This document shows, piece after piece, positions 25,414 through 36,070 of a stretch of 64,000 nt of DNA (its first letter is position 1; every line of letters begins with the position of its first letter). Position numbers and translations under genes: made by a program. The DNA lies in assembly GCA_900312665.1 (NCBI GenBank), contig ONZQ02000004.1:1370244-1434243 (forward strand), read 5' to 3'. The stretch comes from Cephalotrichum gorgonifer. Lineage: Eukaryota > Ascomycota > Sordariomycetes > Microascales > Microascaceae. The notes under the pieces are model-generated. The model did not search any database. It worked only from the letters and a program-made list of their open reading frames with translations, and was not told the origin of the DNA.

Positions 25414-27488
25414 ATGGCTAGCCAGCGCCTGCACTACTGCTGTATACTTGAGCCGCGATGCAGATTATGCCAGTTCCAGCTCCAGGACGGCGAGTCCGTC
25501 GTCGTGGGTACGTTCTCTAGGGCTCCCCTCTATGAGTGCGCTCTCACTAGCCCGTGTCCGTCTATCAGCCCGGGGAGTTCGTCCGTCTCCGATCGTTGCC
25601 TTCCACAAGGGGCGCGTATGTACACCCGAGAGCAGCGAGGAAGTCGAGAACGGTGAGAGCCGCGTTGTCTACCACATGTGCTTCCGGGGAATCTGCCCAG
25701 TACGGAACAGCGCGGCAAGCTGCATCCACGAGAGCTGCTACTTCTCCAGGCCCACCCCGCTCTCCCCCAGTTTCATCCCCGCCACGCACTATGACTTCAC
25801 CCCTCCCCCCTCGTACGACACGCGCAGGCGACGGCGGATCCAGCGCATCCTGGCCCGGAGGCTCGGCCTCGGCCTCATGAGCCACATGCCCGAGGAGCTC
25901 TGCCTCATGGTCGCGGAGCACCTTCTCCGGGAATGCGCCGTCGTCACCTGCCAGGAGCTGACTTCCTACTCCCACGGCCCCGAGTCTTCCGTTGATCTCT
26001 CCTTGGATGTCTATGTGACGTATGTGAAATTTGAGGGCATCCCCTATCTTCAGACCCTCAGTAACACCCCTCCTTCTGCGGACGGGGGGAAGGCTGGCCT
26101 AGTGTTCGAACCCGGGGACGGGCAGGTCGTCCGAAAGATTTACATTGGATACGACCACCTCGGCGTTCGAAGTATCCAGTTTGCGACTTCCGACGACGAG
26201 CTTCCTCCCTCGCCTCCCCTTACCGACGGAGTGTGGTGGGGAGAGCTGGCTGGGGAGCATGGAATCCGACACCTCTCAGCGAAAACTGATGTACGTTTTT
26301 TGTCGACCGCCGAGTTTGCACGCCGATATACCTCTAACATGAATGTATCTCAGGGCTTAAAGATCAGACGGCTCGTGGACTCTGCCGACGCGAATACCTC
26401 GAGTTCCCGTGACGACCTGGGGAATGCATGGGCATTTCCGAGCCTAGACCGTCAGTTAATATGCTTAGAAAAGGGCGGTATCGCCCCCGATGCCCTTAGT
26501 GGACTCCGGATGAGCTTCTTCGACTGCAACAAACCCGGCACTGACGGCTATTGTGCTGCCACCCACGGGTTTCACTTGTCTAGAATAGTAGCGCACCGCC
26601 CCGGCGGTGATATCGGTTTCTACGGGGACCTAGATGATATCTCCCGCTCCATGCTGTGGATGTATTTCCCCATGAACCCGGGCGAGGCCATAGTAGGGAT
26701 ATGGACTGTCCAGCTGTGGTCACGTTTCGTAGCGTTACTGGTGAGGACACGCGTGTTCTGTGTCTCCCCCTTTCCCATAATCGACACCTAACACCGCGCA
26801 CTAGCTTCGGACGAACCAACAGCGGGCCGTCCTCTTCGGGAGCTACTTCCTAGACCATGGGCCCGGGTTCCAGCTCAACCACATCTGCAGTATGAACAAG
26901 GAGCCCTCGCGCATATACTTCAACGATTGGGACCCCGTCCGCGGCAACCTCTGGATCGACTACCTTGGGATCGACACGAAGACCACGAAGCCGGGCGCCT
27001 CGATAACCAGCCCGGCGAGGACCTCACCCGCCGCGTACCCTCCCTGCCTCGTCCCGGCCTTCCCGCCGCCATACTCTGAGTACAACGAGCTATGGCACTA
27101 TACTAACTGCCGGATGGAGGACGTTGTGGAGGTAACCCTCTGCGTGGACCCAACGGACCAGGTCAAGCCCATCATCGGCATACTGGTCCACTACCGGAAC
27201 GGGTGCCGTGCATGCCTGGGCCAGTATCGTCTGGATTGGACGGAACCCCCCATCTTCGTCGACCCCTCGCGAGCACTGAGGATTGGCATGGGCAGGTCTC
27301 CGGAGAAGCTTCCTTACGTCGCGGAGGTCGGCCAGGGTGACGCTGATCCCGACCTGGAGGGGGCGCAGTGGATGGAGGTCCCTTGGCAGGGGCGGCTCGA
27401 GTGGTGGTTCTCGCACCGCCAGTCCAGACTGGACTACTCCGACGGTAACGAAAAGGTGCGCCAGGGGGCGGCATCCGGGGGAAGATAA
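25414..27488 (+). CDS. F-box-like protein with N-terminal Cys-rich motif, four exons
   Basis: Reconstructed as 628 residues from exons 25414..25507, 25569..26290, 26354..26740 and 26805..27488. The introns are 61, 63 and 64 nt with canonical ends; the first is phase 1, the others phase 0, and the second lies in frame so a naive reading runs through it. The first exon gives MASQRLHYCCILEPRCRLCQ, which joins to a second Cys/His-containing segment (MCFRGICPV, CIHESCYF). An F-box-like stretch follows at about residues 125-160 (MPEELCLMVAEHLLRE). The long C-terminal part contains repeated WMYF/LWSR-type aromatic blocks. I recognise this only as a type of fungal F-box-like protein common in plant-associated ascomycetes. 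Substrate and partners are unknown. An upstream in-frame ATG at 25357 is possible. Confidence 0.65.
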
Positions 27489-28072
27489 GGGGCTGGACCG
27501 TCTTCATGCCGAGATGTGGTCTGCCCACAAATCTACTGGAGGCACTGTAAGAAGGCGGGGCGATGGCTGCCACGATGAATGACAAAATGAATCACGAGCC
27601 ATGGGACACCCCAAGTCGAGCCTAGACGGCATGCCACACAAGTTATTAATGCATTTTAATGTACGTAATTTTGTTACCATTATCATCGCGCAACATGAAC
27701 AGCACATGAGGGATCTCCTACCTACGAGTAGGTTCACCGCAAACGTAAATCGAGTCGAAGCCGAGTGTTGGACGGCCCTGAGAATACCACCCCCAAACAT
27801 ACACGGCCCTACCATCCCTGGGAACATGGCCCCCGAAGCCGTCCCTTCCACAAACGAGGTCGCAAGGCGAAAGAAAATAATGTACTTTGAAATAAAACAA
27901 GTAGAGGGCGAGAAAGCAAAAAAAAACAAACGGGAGCAGCGACGGTATAAAGCGCCCTCCCGAGGTATCAACGTGCTCATATTCCCATGTCCATCCATCC
28001 ATCCCGCTCCACCAAGTTAGATTACGCCTCTAGTCGCTTCATCGCCTCCACCCTCCACACGCATCCCCTCGC
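27489..28072. other. Convergent intergenic region
   Basis: Holds the 3' regions of the F-box-like gene (+) and the RCR-type gene (-). The 164-codon minus frame at 27504-27998 has no domain and is not considered a gene. Nothing else is seen. Confidence 0.6.
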
Positions 28073-28660
28073 TCACTTGCCAGGAGGTGGCCCGGCAGGC
28101 GGTGCGTAGTAGGGCGGCTGATATGTGCTCGGGGGCTGCTGGACGCCGGTCTCTTGCGGGTTGTACCCGGCATAAGGCGATCCCTGTCCGTAGCCGTCCG
28201 CGGGCGGGGGCGCATAGTGATCCTGCCCGTACGGGGGTGGAGCCGGGCCCTGAGGCGGCTGGTTCTGTAGCCCGTAGCCCCCCTGACCTCCCCACTGGGG
28301 CTGCTGGGGCGCGAACTTGCCGGTCTGGGGCGCCATCCACCCGGTTCCGTACATGGGCGTCCGGCCGCGCTGGCGCTGTCGGCGGGAGCGGAAGCAGCAC
28401 GCGAGGGAGAGGGCGAAGAGGAGGATGGCGGCGCCGAGGAGGATCCAGCGGCCCCAGTTGTCCCATTTGCTGTAGACGCGGACGCAGCGGTCTAGGCGGC
28501 GGTCGTAGACTCGGCCGTACCCGCAGATGGAGCTATTGGGGTCTCGGGGTTAGTTTTCCGTGTTGTATCACGTTTGATAGAAAGGGATCCATCTATGTAA
28601 GATAGAGAGAGAGGGGCGGCTGGTGACGTACTCGCGAGCGACTAGATTTATTGAGGGCAT
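28073..28660 (-). CDS. RCR-type single-pass membrane protein with PY motifs
   Basis: 162 residues. Exon 1 is only 29 nt (28660..28632), the intron 28631..28533 (99 nt, phase 2, GTACGT donor, CTAAC branch), and exon 2 28532..28073. The protein has a short N-terminus with two Cys (SICGYG, DRCVRV), one membrane segment (RWILLGAAILLFALSLACC) and a basic stop-transfer stretch (FRSRRQRQRGR). A Pro/Gln/Tyr-rich cytoplasmic tail carries several PPxY-like motifs (PPPYG, QPPYY). This order is typical of Rcr1/Rcr2 proteins, which in yeast recruit the ubiquitin ligase Rsp5 and influence chitin content and plasma-membrane nutrient transporter turnover. Family assignment is by architecture. The tiny first exon makes the start easy to miss. 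Confidence 0.66.
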
Positions 28661-30456
28661 GGCTTCTGTGGTTTTGCGTCTCTCTTTTTATCGAGATGGA
28701 ACCGAAAGATAAAGAACTAAGTTCCCGGTTGGGAAAAGGTTTCGTTCGCGGTTGTTCTCGGTGCAAGGTTTGCGATTTTGCGGAGGGGGGCCAAGGTATT
28801 GATGTTTTGGGCAAAAGCTACGCAGGATTGGCTAGTTTGGGGCTCTCAGGTGAGGCAAGAGCGTCGTCTCGGAACCGGTCGTGCTTGCAGATGGTGGCGT
28901 TCTATTGAATTTCGGTGCGATGGAAGGAGACGTCACTTCCCAGGCAGCCAGGCAGCGCTGCTTTATCCTCCAAACGGGGGGTCGAAAATGGCAGAGAGGT
29001 GTCACGAGAATCGATTTTTTTTTTTTTCGTTTCGCGAGACAAGATGTCGCTTCGTATTATATGAGTAGTTGTACTATTTTATATTATCGAGAATCTGCCA
29101 GTTGCGGGTGTCGTCGGTTTCGTGGGCAGACAAGTGGTCGATAAAGTACAACGTATGTACAAAGAACTGATGGGAGCGAGAAGACTGGAGGAAGTAAGGT
29201 GGGGAAATCGTTTTGGACCAGAATTCCACCTGAAGAGGGAAAAATAAGAAACAAAGGGACGGGGAGACCGTTTGCTTTTATTATCGCGTGATTTGTTCAC
29301 ACTATCTGGGCATACTCGGTGATCATCTTGGCGAACGCTTGGCTGGCTCGGCGAGTCTCTGGGCGAAGGGAGCGGGGCGGAAGAACTCTAAGCAAGTGAG
29401 ACATTGGCTTTCGTCGATCCAACGAAGCTCCGTCTCCCGAGGGAGGGCGGCGCTATACTCGTAGCTTCCAGATTCCCTCAAATCGCTTGGCCAGGTGGCC
29501 GGGTAAGGAATGGGCTGTGCTTGCTCAAGAACCATCTCCTGTGCAGTGCGGTCCTCCTGGGTCGGGATGACCGCCACTAACAACATTCTTCGAATATTAA
29601 ATGGGACTCGAACGGTGGCACCTGATTCCAAATGAGGTGCTGACGAGTTCCTCCGACGAACCACTCTCACTCAGAACAAGTACTCATACTTGTGCTCGCA
29701 CTCAATCGCACGAGTCGCATTGTGTCAAGGTACTTACTCGGAGCTGCCAGGACGAAGGAAAGTACTTGTATAAGCCCGAAAGAAGCTGAAGCTTGGCAAG
29801 GAGGCGGAACCACGAGCTTAGATAGGGCCTCCTGCGCCTCAATACGTACGAATCACAGTGCGGGTAGTGTCGCCAGGAGGATTTAAGCGTACCGGATGAC
29901 GTAGCAGTCAGTCCCCAGGGAGCTCAATCGATTTATGTGAGAATACGACAGAAGTGTGGCTGTTGCTCGATAAGGGCGAGAACAGGTGGCGGTAAGGCCA
30001 AGAGTCATCTCACTCTATGGATATCACGGAAGACGATGATGATTTTTACAAATGTGAACGCACTTGGGTATTTAGGCGGCAGCAGAAGAGGCGCACCAGC
30101 GCCAAGCTCGCCGAGAACAGCTCGAGAGGTCGATGATGAATCGGTCCTCCAATTACTCCGTACCACGCAAGAATATCAGAGCGGAGTATCCCGTTTCCCC
30201 ACACAACGCCATGAACATATTAACCACCGTACCGAAACCATAACTTTTGGGGCCACGCAGCGGCCATCCTAACTCCCCAGGAATACCACATACACACCGC
30301 CCCCCGAACCCCCAGCGCCTTGTCGTTGGGAATATTAAGAAAAGTTCGTAAGGAGACATCGCGCGGCGACATCAGTCGTAACATCCCCACCCAGCCATAA
30401 CTGAAGAGGAGAGACCCCCTCATCCACATTCGGATGAAGAGGGGGAGGAGTATCTT
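28661..30456. other. Intergenic region, possible decayed short gene on minus
   Basis: A 1.8-kb interval. Poly-T lies at 29016-29027. On minus, an open frame at 29670-29323 ends in a protein-like stretch (RWIDESQCLTCLEFFRPAPF) and would continue as QAFAKMITEYAQIV if the frame shifted by one base near 29345. It may be a small broken gene, but splice sites and a domain are lacking. Nothing else is seen. Confidence 0.4.
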
Positions 30457-31097
30457 TCACTTTGGATACGTGTACCTCGGTTTCCGGCCGCTCTTGCCAT
30501 TCGACTCGAGCGCCTGCTGGCGCGCGGCGAGCGCGTTGACCTTCTCGCGGGCCTTCATCAGGCTCGTATTGTCCTGCTGCTTCAGCTTCGCGCGGATCTC
30601 TTGCAGTGCTATGAGCGTGCTCGCCTTGTCCACGTCGTCCTCGATCTACGGCGAGGCTTAGTTAGCGGCTTTGGGGCTGAAGGGGGTGTATGGCAGCACG
30701 TATATATGGCACCAAACGTACATCGTGTGGCACAGGCGTCCCCGGGGCCGTCGCAGACACTGAGCTGGGGCGCGTCGGAGGCTGGGAGCCGAAGACGTGC
30801 TTGCCGAGTCGGTCGAACGGGCCGGGGGTGCTAACAGACGAGCATGTCCTCCCCAGATCGGGTCGCATCAGGCGCTGGGCTTGTGGCTTCTCGCCCGCCA
30901 CCTTTTCGATTGCTTCGTCGATGGACTTCGTCGCGTTGAGGAGGGCCGATGCCGCAGGGGGTTCCTTGGTCGGGAATGATGGTGAGCCCTGGTTCCATTG
31001 GGTAGGGGGGTGAAGCCACTGTTTTCGTGCTTCTACTTACAGTCTCGTTAAGACTACTCAGGTCTGCGAGCATCTGGGCTAACTGGAGGCTCTCCAT
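30457..31097 (-). CDS. Small coiled-coil protein, unrecognised, three exons
   Basis: 162 residues assembled from 31097..31041 (19 codons), 30964..30722 and 30645..30457. Both introns are 76 nt, phase 0, with GTAAGT and GTACGT donors. The N-terminus MESLQLAQMLADLSSLNET and the following LLNATKSIDEAIEKVAG look helical. A Ser/Thr/Pro-rich linker follows. The C-terminal exon encodes a charged coiled coil (VDKASTLIALQEIRAKLKQQ, LMKAREKVNALAARQQAL) and a basic tail, KSGRKPRYTYPK. All three exons share one frame logic and GC-rich codon use, so I consider the gene real. The size and coiled-coil layout would suit a small subunit of a kinetochore, DASH-like or tethering complex, but I cannot match it to a named family. 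Translation could start upstream at 31199. Confidence 0.62.
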
Positions 31098-32319
31098 GAT
31101 GAGAGCTGCTGTCGCGCAGTAGTCGCAGGTGGCGCGTATCAACTGCCAGCGAAATGGTGGGACTAGTCTTCCTGAACAATTCTTTGGTCTGTCGTGCACC
31201 TCGGGATGGGAAAGGCAGCTACGCGTTAAATTTTATTTGCAGGGTAGCTGCGAGAAGGGTTTGTATGTTGTAATGATGCCGATATTGCGCAACGATATGG
31301 GTTAGTGGATTAGCGGACTGTCCTTAAAGCAGGTGCGGACTGGACTTCGTGATGGGGAAGGAAGGACCCATTTGTATTGGTCACATGTGTGGGGTCTGGG
31401 GCAGACGCCACATTTGGATTGAGTGCACAACCTCGTGGCATGCTTCCCAAGCAAACCAGTTCCCCACCACCACCCATCACGGTTTGACTTTATAAGACCA
31501 AACACCAGACCCCCAGTTTTCTTTGGATATTATTAACGTGGTACTGTGTCTCACATGTTGCAAGGTATTATTACCTCGCAATCTAATTAGAAATCCTCTA
31601 AGGAATCAATTTATGAAACGTTCTGTGTGGACGATCTGAAGGCAACGCCCCTTATAATGACTAGACTGGTTAAGCTTAGTCAAGGGAGTTTAAAGTTATA
31701 CTCCAATCTGCCATGGAGCAGGAGAGCAGCATATATTCCCTGTAGGGCTGGGTACCCATCCTACCTACGATGTCCTGGAACCTACAAGTATTACAGTCTG
31801 AAATAACTATTATAACTTCAACTTCTTAATACTTGGAGGCTGAACTCCATGCTTTCCCCCCGCGCCCCCTTCCGTAGAAATTTTGAGATCATGGAGCAGA
31901 TCTTACCGTTGCCTCTGTTCCGGCACCTATGTATACAAGTATCGAGATGACCTCCTTCAGTATTCCAAGTCATATATGTATAACACATTTTTGAGACGAC
32001 GGAGTGGAATTTACCTCCGCCTTACATGCGGACATATCCCGCCACGGCCGAATCGCCGAGGACCGATGTCGCCGGGATTGGCCAATCCGCTGTTGCGTAA
32101 TCCGCCCCACTATGCCATCGTCGCTCGGCTCTTCGTCAATGCTGTGCCGAGCCTCTGCTCGGAGGATCGCGACATCACCCAGACCTCTTCCCCACATCGT
32201 TTCTTAGACCAGCGAAGCCGGATCCGTGCTGCAGGCAGACTTCCAGACGGGATACATATATCTCCCTTTAACTTCCTGTACTCTGATTTGAATCCCCTCC
32301 CTCCCACCATCACATCACC
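31098..32319. promoter_or_regulatory. Divergent intergenic region with AT-rich core
   Basis: Separates the coiled-coil gene (-) from the FAHD1-like gene (+). The segment 31520-31990 is clearly AT-richer than its surroundings and contains TATATA and TATTATTA-like strings. A GC-rich block follows and then the start of the FAHD1-like gene. No gene is seen. Confidence 0.5.
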
Positions 32320-33243
32320 ATGTCAGCCTTCCGCCCCTCGCTCGCCAGGATGGCGGCCACCTTCCGCGCTCCCAGCAAGATCGTCTGCGTCGGTCGCAAC
32401 TATGCGTAAGCTCCCCTCACCCCGACCTAGATTGTCCGCAAAACTCCGCTCGCTCCTACGAACGACTATGTCATACTGACACACGGGATCCCTCTCCGCA
32501 GCGCGCACGTCAAGGAGCTCAACAACGTGAGGCCGAAGCAGCCCTTCTACTTCCTCAAGCCGCCTTCCTCCATCGTCCTCCCCGGCGCCGGCCCCGTCGT
32601 CCGGCCTAAGGGCGTCGACGCGCACTTCGAGGTCGAGCTCGGCGTCGTAATTGGAAAGCAGCTGAGGGACTTTGACGCGAGCGACGAGAAGGGCGCTCTC
32701 GACGCTATTGAATGTGAGTTAAAAGTCCACTATCCACTAAAGCCCAAGCCCAAGCTCCCTCTTTATTTTTCTACTATCCGGCCGGACCACTAACGAGAAC
32801 CCCGCCCGTGTATAGCCTACGTCCTCGCCATCGACATGACCGGCCGCAACGTACAGAATGAGGCGAAGAACAAGGGCCTCCCCTGGGACATCGCCAAGGG
32901 CTACGACACCTTCCTCCCCCTCGGCGCCGTGATCCCCAAGTCGGCCATCCGTGACCCGCACGACGTCGAGCTCTTCCTCAAGGTCAACGGCGAGACGAAG
33001 CAGGACGCGTCGACTAGCCTCATGCTCTTCCGGGTGCCCAGGCTGCTGAGCGACATCTCCAAGGTGATGACGCTCGAGCCGGGCGACATTGTGCTCACGG
33101 GCACGCCGGCGGGCGTCGGGCCCGTGGTGCCTGGGGACGTGATGCGCGCCGGGGTGAGGGTCGGGGGCGTGGAGCTGGAGGACGCGAAGATTGAGGTGCC
33201 GGTTGAGGACTCGACCAGCTCGTATGAGTTCTCCGAGACTTGA
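32320..33243 (+). CDS. FAHD1-like acylpyruvate hydrolase / oxaloacetate decarboxylase, probably mitochondrial
   Basis: 241 residues from exons 32320..32405, 32502..32713 and 32816..33243 (introns 96 and 102 nt; phases 2 and 1). The N-terminus MSAFRPSLARMAATFRAPSK is basic and could target mitochondria. The fumarylacetoacetate-hydrolase C-terminal fold is clear: KIVCVGRNYAAHVKEL, FYFLKPPSS, the metal-binding HFEVELGVVIGK and AIDMTGRNVQ (Glu, Glu, Asp). Also present are KGYDTFLPLGAV, LLSDISKVMTLEPGDIVLTG and TPAGVGPV near the end. Members of this branch (human FAHD1, yeast Fmp41) cleave acylpyruvates and decarboxylate oxaloacetate in mitochondria. The length is typical. It is convergent with the 3-HAO gene, with only 200 bp between the stop codons. 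Confidence 0.92.
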
Positions 33244-33443
33244 GAGGTGAAAATGGCAGCGGTGTGTGTGTAGGTGTCTGTATGTGCATGCGTATATATT
33301 TCCATCTGTACATTTCGCGGAGGGCTAGGGGTTATGAGCGGAACTAGCGCCCCCTTGCATATAGATCTCATATAACTGGATACCCTTGTACCGAGTCCTC
33401 TTCGTGCCCCGGTCCGTCCATGTCTCTTTCTCCCGTCTGTCTT

Positions 33444-34229
33444 TCACTCTAGGTTCGGGTCCTTGATCGACCCCGGTTCGGGCTTCCAGTCTGCCACGAC
33501 CCCACACGTCTTACACGTCCTCGCGGCGTTGTCTTCCCTAAACGCCTCCACGGCCGCCTTGATCTGGGTGCCCAGGTCGGTGCAGTGGAAGGCCGCCTCA
33601 TGCACGATGGCTCCGCAGCCTTGGCAGTACCACCTCATCCTGTCGAGCGAGTCCTCGGGTCTCTTCTGCTCCAGCACGACGCCGACGGTGTTGGCGAAGC
33701 GGACCGGATTGTGCGGGGTGTTGGGGGGCAGTAGGAACATGTCCCCCTCGCCGATGATGATGTCTCGGAAGGAGCCATCGGACTCGACGACCTTCAGGAC
33801 CATGGCGCCCTTGTGCTGGTAGAACCACTCGGGGGTCTGGTTGATGTGGTAGTCTGTCCGGGCATTGGGCCCGCCGACGATCTGGAGAGGCGTGTGGTGA
33901 GGACGGGGGTCTTTGGGGGTCTTATCTTGCGCGCATGAATGGGGTGGACATTGGTCTTGTACTTACCATGACGGTGAAGCCCTCATTGTAGACGCAGTAG
34001 TTGTTGATGGGCGGTTGGAGGAGATGGGAGTTCTCTGCAAGCCTACCGGCGTGTATGTGTGTGAGAGCGGGGTCACCTCAATCATCCCGGGGCGCAAAGT
34101 GAGTTGAAACTCATTCGCGCAGAAAGGAACTCATCGTTCAAAAAAGAGACATCCCGGAGAGTGCAAAATAGCTCGTTTTGCAGGGATCGCAACTTACCAC
34201 TTGGGCAGGTTTAGCGGTGAGGCGAGCAT
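33444..34229 (-). CDS. bna1: 3-hydroxyanthranilate 3,4-dioxygenase
   Basis: Opens the ring of 3-hydroxyanthranilate to the quinolinate precursor in the kynurenine route to NAD. It is cytosolic and Fe(II)-dependent, 181 residues. Exons are 34229..34198 (32 nt), 34042..33967 and 33881..33444; introns are 155 and 85 nt. Correct splicing restores LPKWLAENSHLLQPPINNYC and VMIVGGPNARTDYHINQTPE. The cupin iron ligands are visible as His48 and Glu54 in DYHINQTPEW and His93 in PPNTPHNPV. The C-terminal rubredoxin-like site has both Cys pairs (WYCQGCG and CKTCG), as in longer fungal and bacterial enzymes. Length and all active-site residues are normal. It is divergent from the copper transporter gene. 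Confidence 0.96.
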
Positions 34230-34813
34230 CCTGGCCAGCTTTCTTTCAGGTGGGAGGTCTTCACGGGTAGGCTATAGAGGTTTAGGTATAAGCTTCGCGT
34301 CGTCCCGGGACGTGCTGGGATAAGGGTAGACATTCGGGAGCGACGGGTCCGAGTCTAATAATCCTCATAAGATCCGGAATCGCTGGTCTGCTCGTAGTGG
34401 GGCAGTTTATCAGTCAAAGCGATGAGTGCATAGAGGTGGGCTGAATAGCGGGGTCGTCACTGCGGGTGACAGACAAGGCGGGGGGGCCACGGAGAACACA
34501 GGGCGGAGCAGGGGCAGGGGGGGCCTGGGAGCTCTCACTAATGAGGGGCGCTAGCGTCTGTGCCGACACCGATTGTGGCTCCACTGCAGCGGGATGGAGG
34601 TCTGACCAGGCCGGCCACCTGTGATTGCGTAGTTTGAGCAAGTTTTGAGACCGCCTTCAAAACACGCGAAACATCCTCGGTGCTTTCCTCTCTCATTTCT
34701 TCTCTCGACACCGGTCCTTGACACTGACCACGCCATACAACACGCACAAACACACTGCTCAGCCCTTCGTCTCCTCTCTGTAAAACTACGACGATACGAA
34801 AAGAGCCCTTACA
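34230..34813. promoter_or_regulatory. Bidirectional promoter between 3-HAO and the Ctr copper transporter
   Basis: 584 bp separate the two divergent start codons, so regulatory sites may serve both. A GAGCAAG at about 34636, inside TTTGAGCAAGTTTT, matches six of seven bases of the inverted copper-response core TTTGCTC. This is weak evidence. GATA-type strings (GGATAAGG at 34318) are also present. Confidence 0.4.
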
Positions 34814-35747
34814 ATGGATCACTCCAGCCACCACCATATGGACCACGCCGCCATGGGCCACGGGGACATGGATCACGGCGACGGCGGCATGGACATGTGC
34901 AGCATGAGCGTACGACACCCTCCCGTGCCCTCTATTTCACCCCCGTCCCAATCCCAGTTCCCATTTCTGACGTGGCCCAGATGCTTCTGAACTGGGACAC
35001 GAAGAACGTCTGCATCGTCTCCAGCCAGTGGCACATCCGCACGACCTTCGGCCTCATCCTCTCGCTCATCGCCGTCGTGGCCATCGCCGCGGGCTACGAG
35101 GGCCTCCGCTCCGTGAGCAGGAAGTACGAGCTCGCCGTAGCGAAGCGCGCCGGCTTCGCCCCCAGTAAGTCGATCTCGTCCCCCTTCCTCCCTCTCATCA
35201 GTCCTTCCCCATCATTCCCCCCGGGGCCACTCCTTGTTATCCGTGTCTACCCTTGTCCTTTTTTTCATCATCCCCATTCTTCCGTATGCGAGATGGAGAG
35301 GGAAGGAAGTCCACAAGTCCAGGATAGCTAAGATCCCGAGTCTCCCCTGAATCCGGTGATCACGACATTAACGAAACATCGCCGTTCCTGCCCTCAGGAC
35401 AAGCCCAGCCCCAGCTCGATCGCCGGACGCACATCATTAAAGCCGCGCTGTACGCTATCCAGAACTTTTATGCCTTTATGCTCATGTGAGTTCCCCCCCA
35501 CCCGTTCTTCCTTTCTTACCCCAATCCCCGCACAGCTCTCCCTCCCTCTCCCTCCTGCCTGGAGTGCCGGAGGGTCAGCGGTATTGCATGCTCCACTCCG
35601 GCTACCTGTACTTACCGTGACGTCCATAGGCTGGTCTTCATGACATACAATGGCTGGATTATGATTGCTGTCTCTGTAGGCGCTTTCGTTGGATATCTCC
35701 TGTTTGGGCAGACTACCTCGCCGACGAAGGATAGCGCGTGCCACTAA
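34814..35747 (+). CDS. ctr2: Ctr family copper transporter
   Basis: Cu(I) importer or vacuolar exporter, trimeric, 161 residues. Exons are 34814..34909, 34981..35164, 35398..35485 and 35630..35747; introns are 71, 233 and 144 nt. Residues 1-32 hold seven Met and seven His (MDHSSHHHMDHAAMGHGDMD and onward), the copper-scavenging N-terminus. TM1 is at about 51-72 (TTFGLILSLIAVVAIAAG). TM2 begins at NFYAFMLMLVFMTYNGWIM and contains the diagnostic MxxxM pore motif (MLMLVFM). TM3 holds GAFVGYLLFG, the GxxxG-like packing motif. The C-terminus ends in CH, a typical Ctr metal-passing end. Membrane location (plasma or vacuolar) cannot be told from sequence, so the symbol is approximate. Confidence 0.94.
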
Positions 35748-36070
35748 CTAGATCCCGAGTGGCGGCGCTACGAAGTAAATCGCCGTGCTGGAGTGTGGGA
35801 TGTGGGATGAAGGGATAGCCCGGCAGGAGAGGAGTCTTGCCACGGCGAAGGAAGGCACTCGTATTGATCAGTATTAGCGGCCCGGGAGGGGTAGCCGCAC
35901 AGCCAGGCACTTTTGAGGCGTCCTCGATTGAGCCTTCTCGTTACAGCCATGCCTAACGTTCTATGTCTGAATACCAACTTGACCAAGAACCCTATAACTA
36001 ACTAACATGCGACGGCGACGTCTATGATGCTTCTTCTACTCCTTCCATCCCCTTCCCGGTAGACCCTCAC
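35748..36070. other. Convergent intergenic region
   Basis: 323 bp between the stops of the Ctr gene (+) and the Nudix gene (-). Nothing notable is seen. Confidence 0.6.

Noticed and set aside
32320..35747. FAHD1-like, 3-HAO and Ctr genes as a catabolic cluster
   Set aside because: Their pathways differ (mitochondrial acylpyruvate, NAD synthesis, copper transport); closeness alone is not evidence of a cluster.
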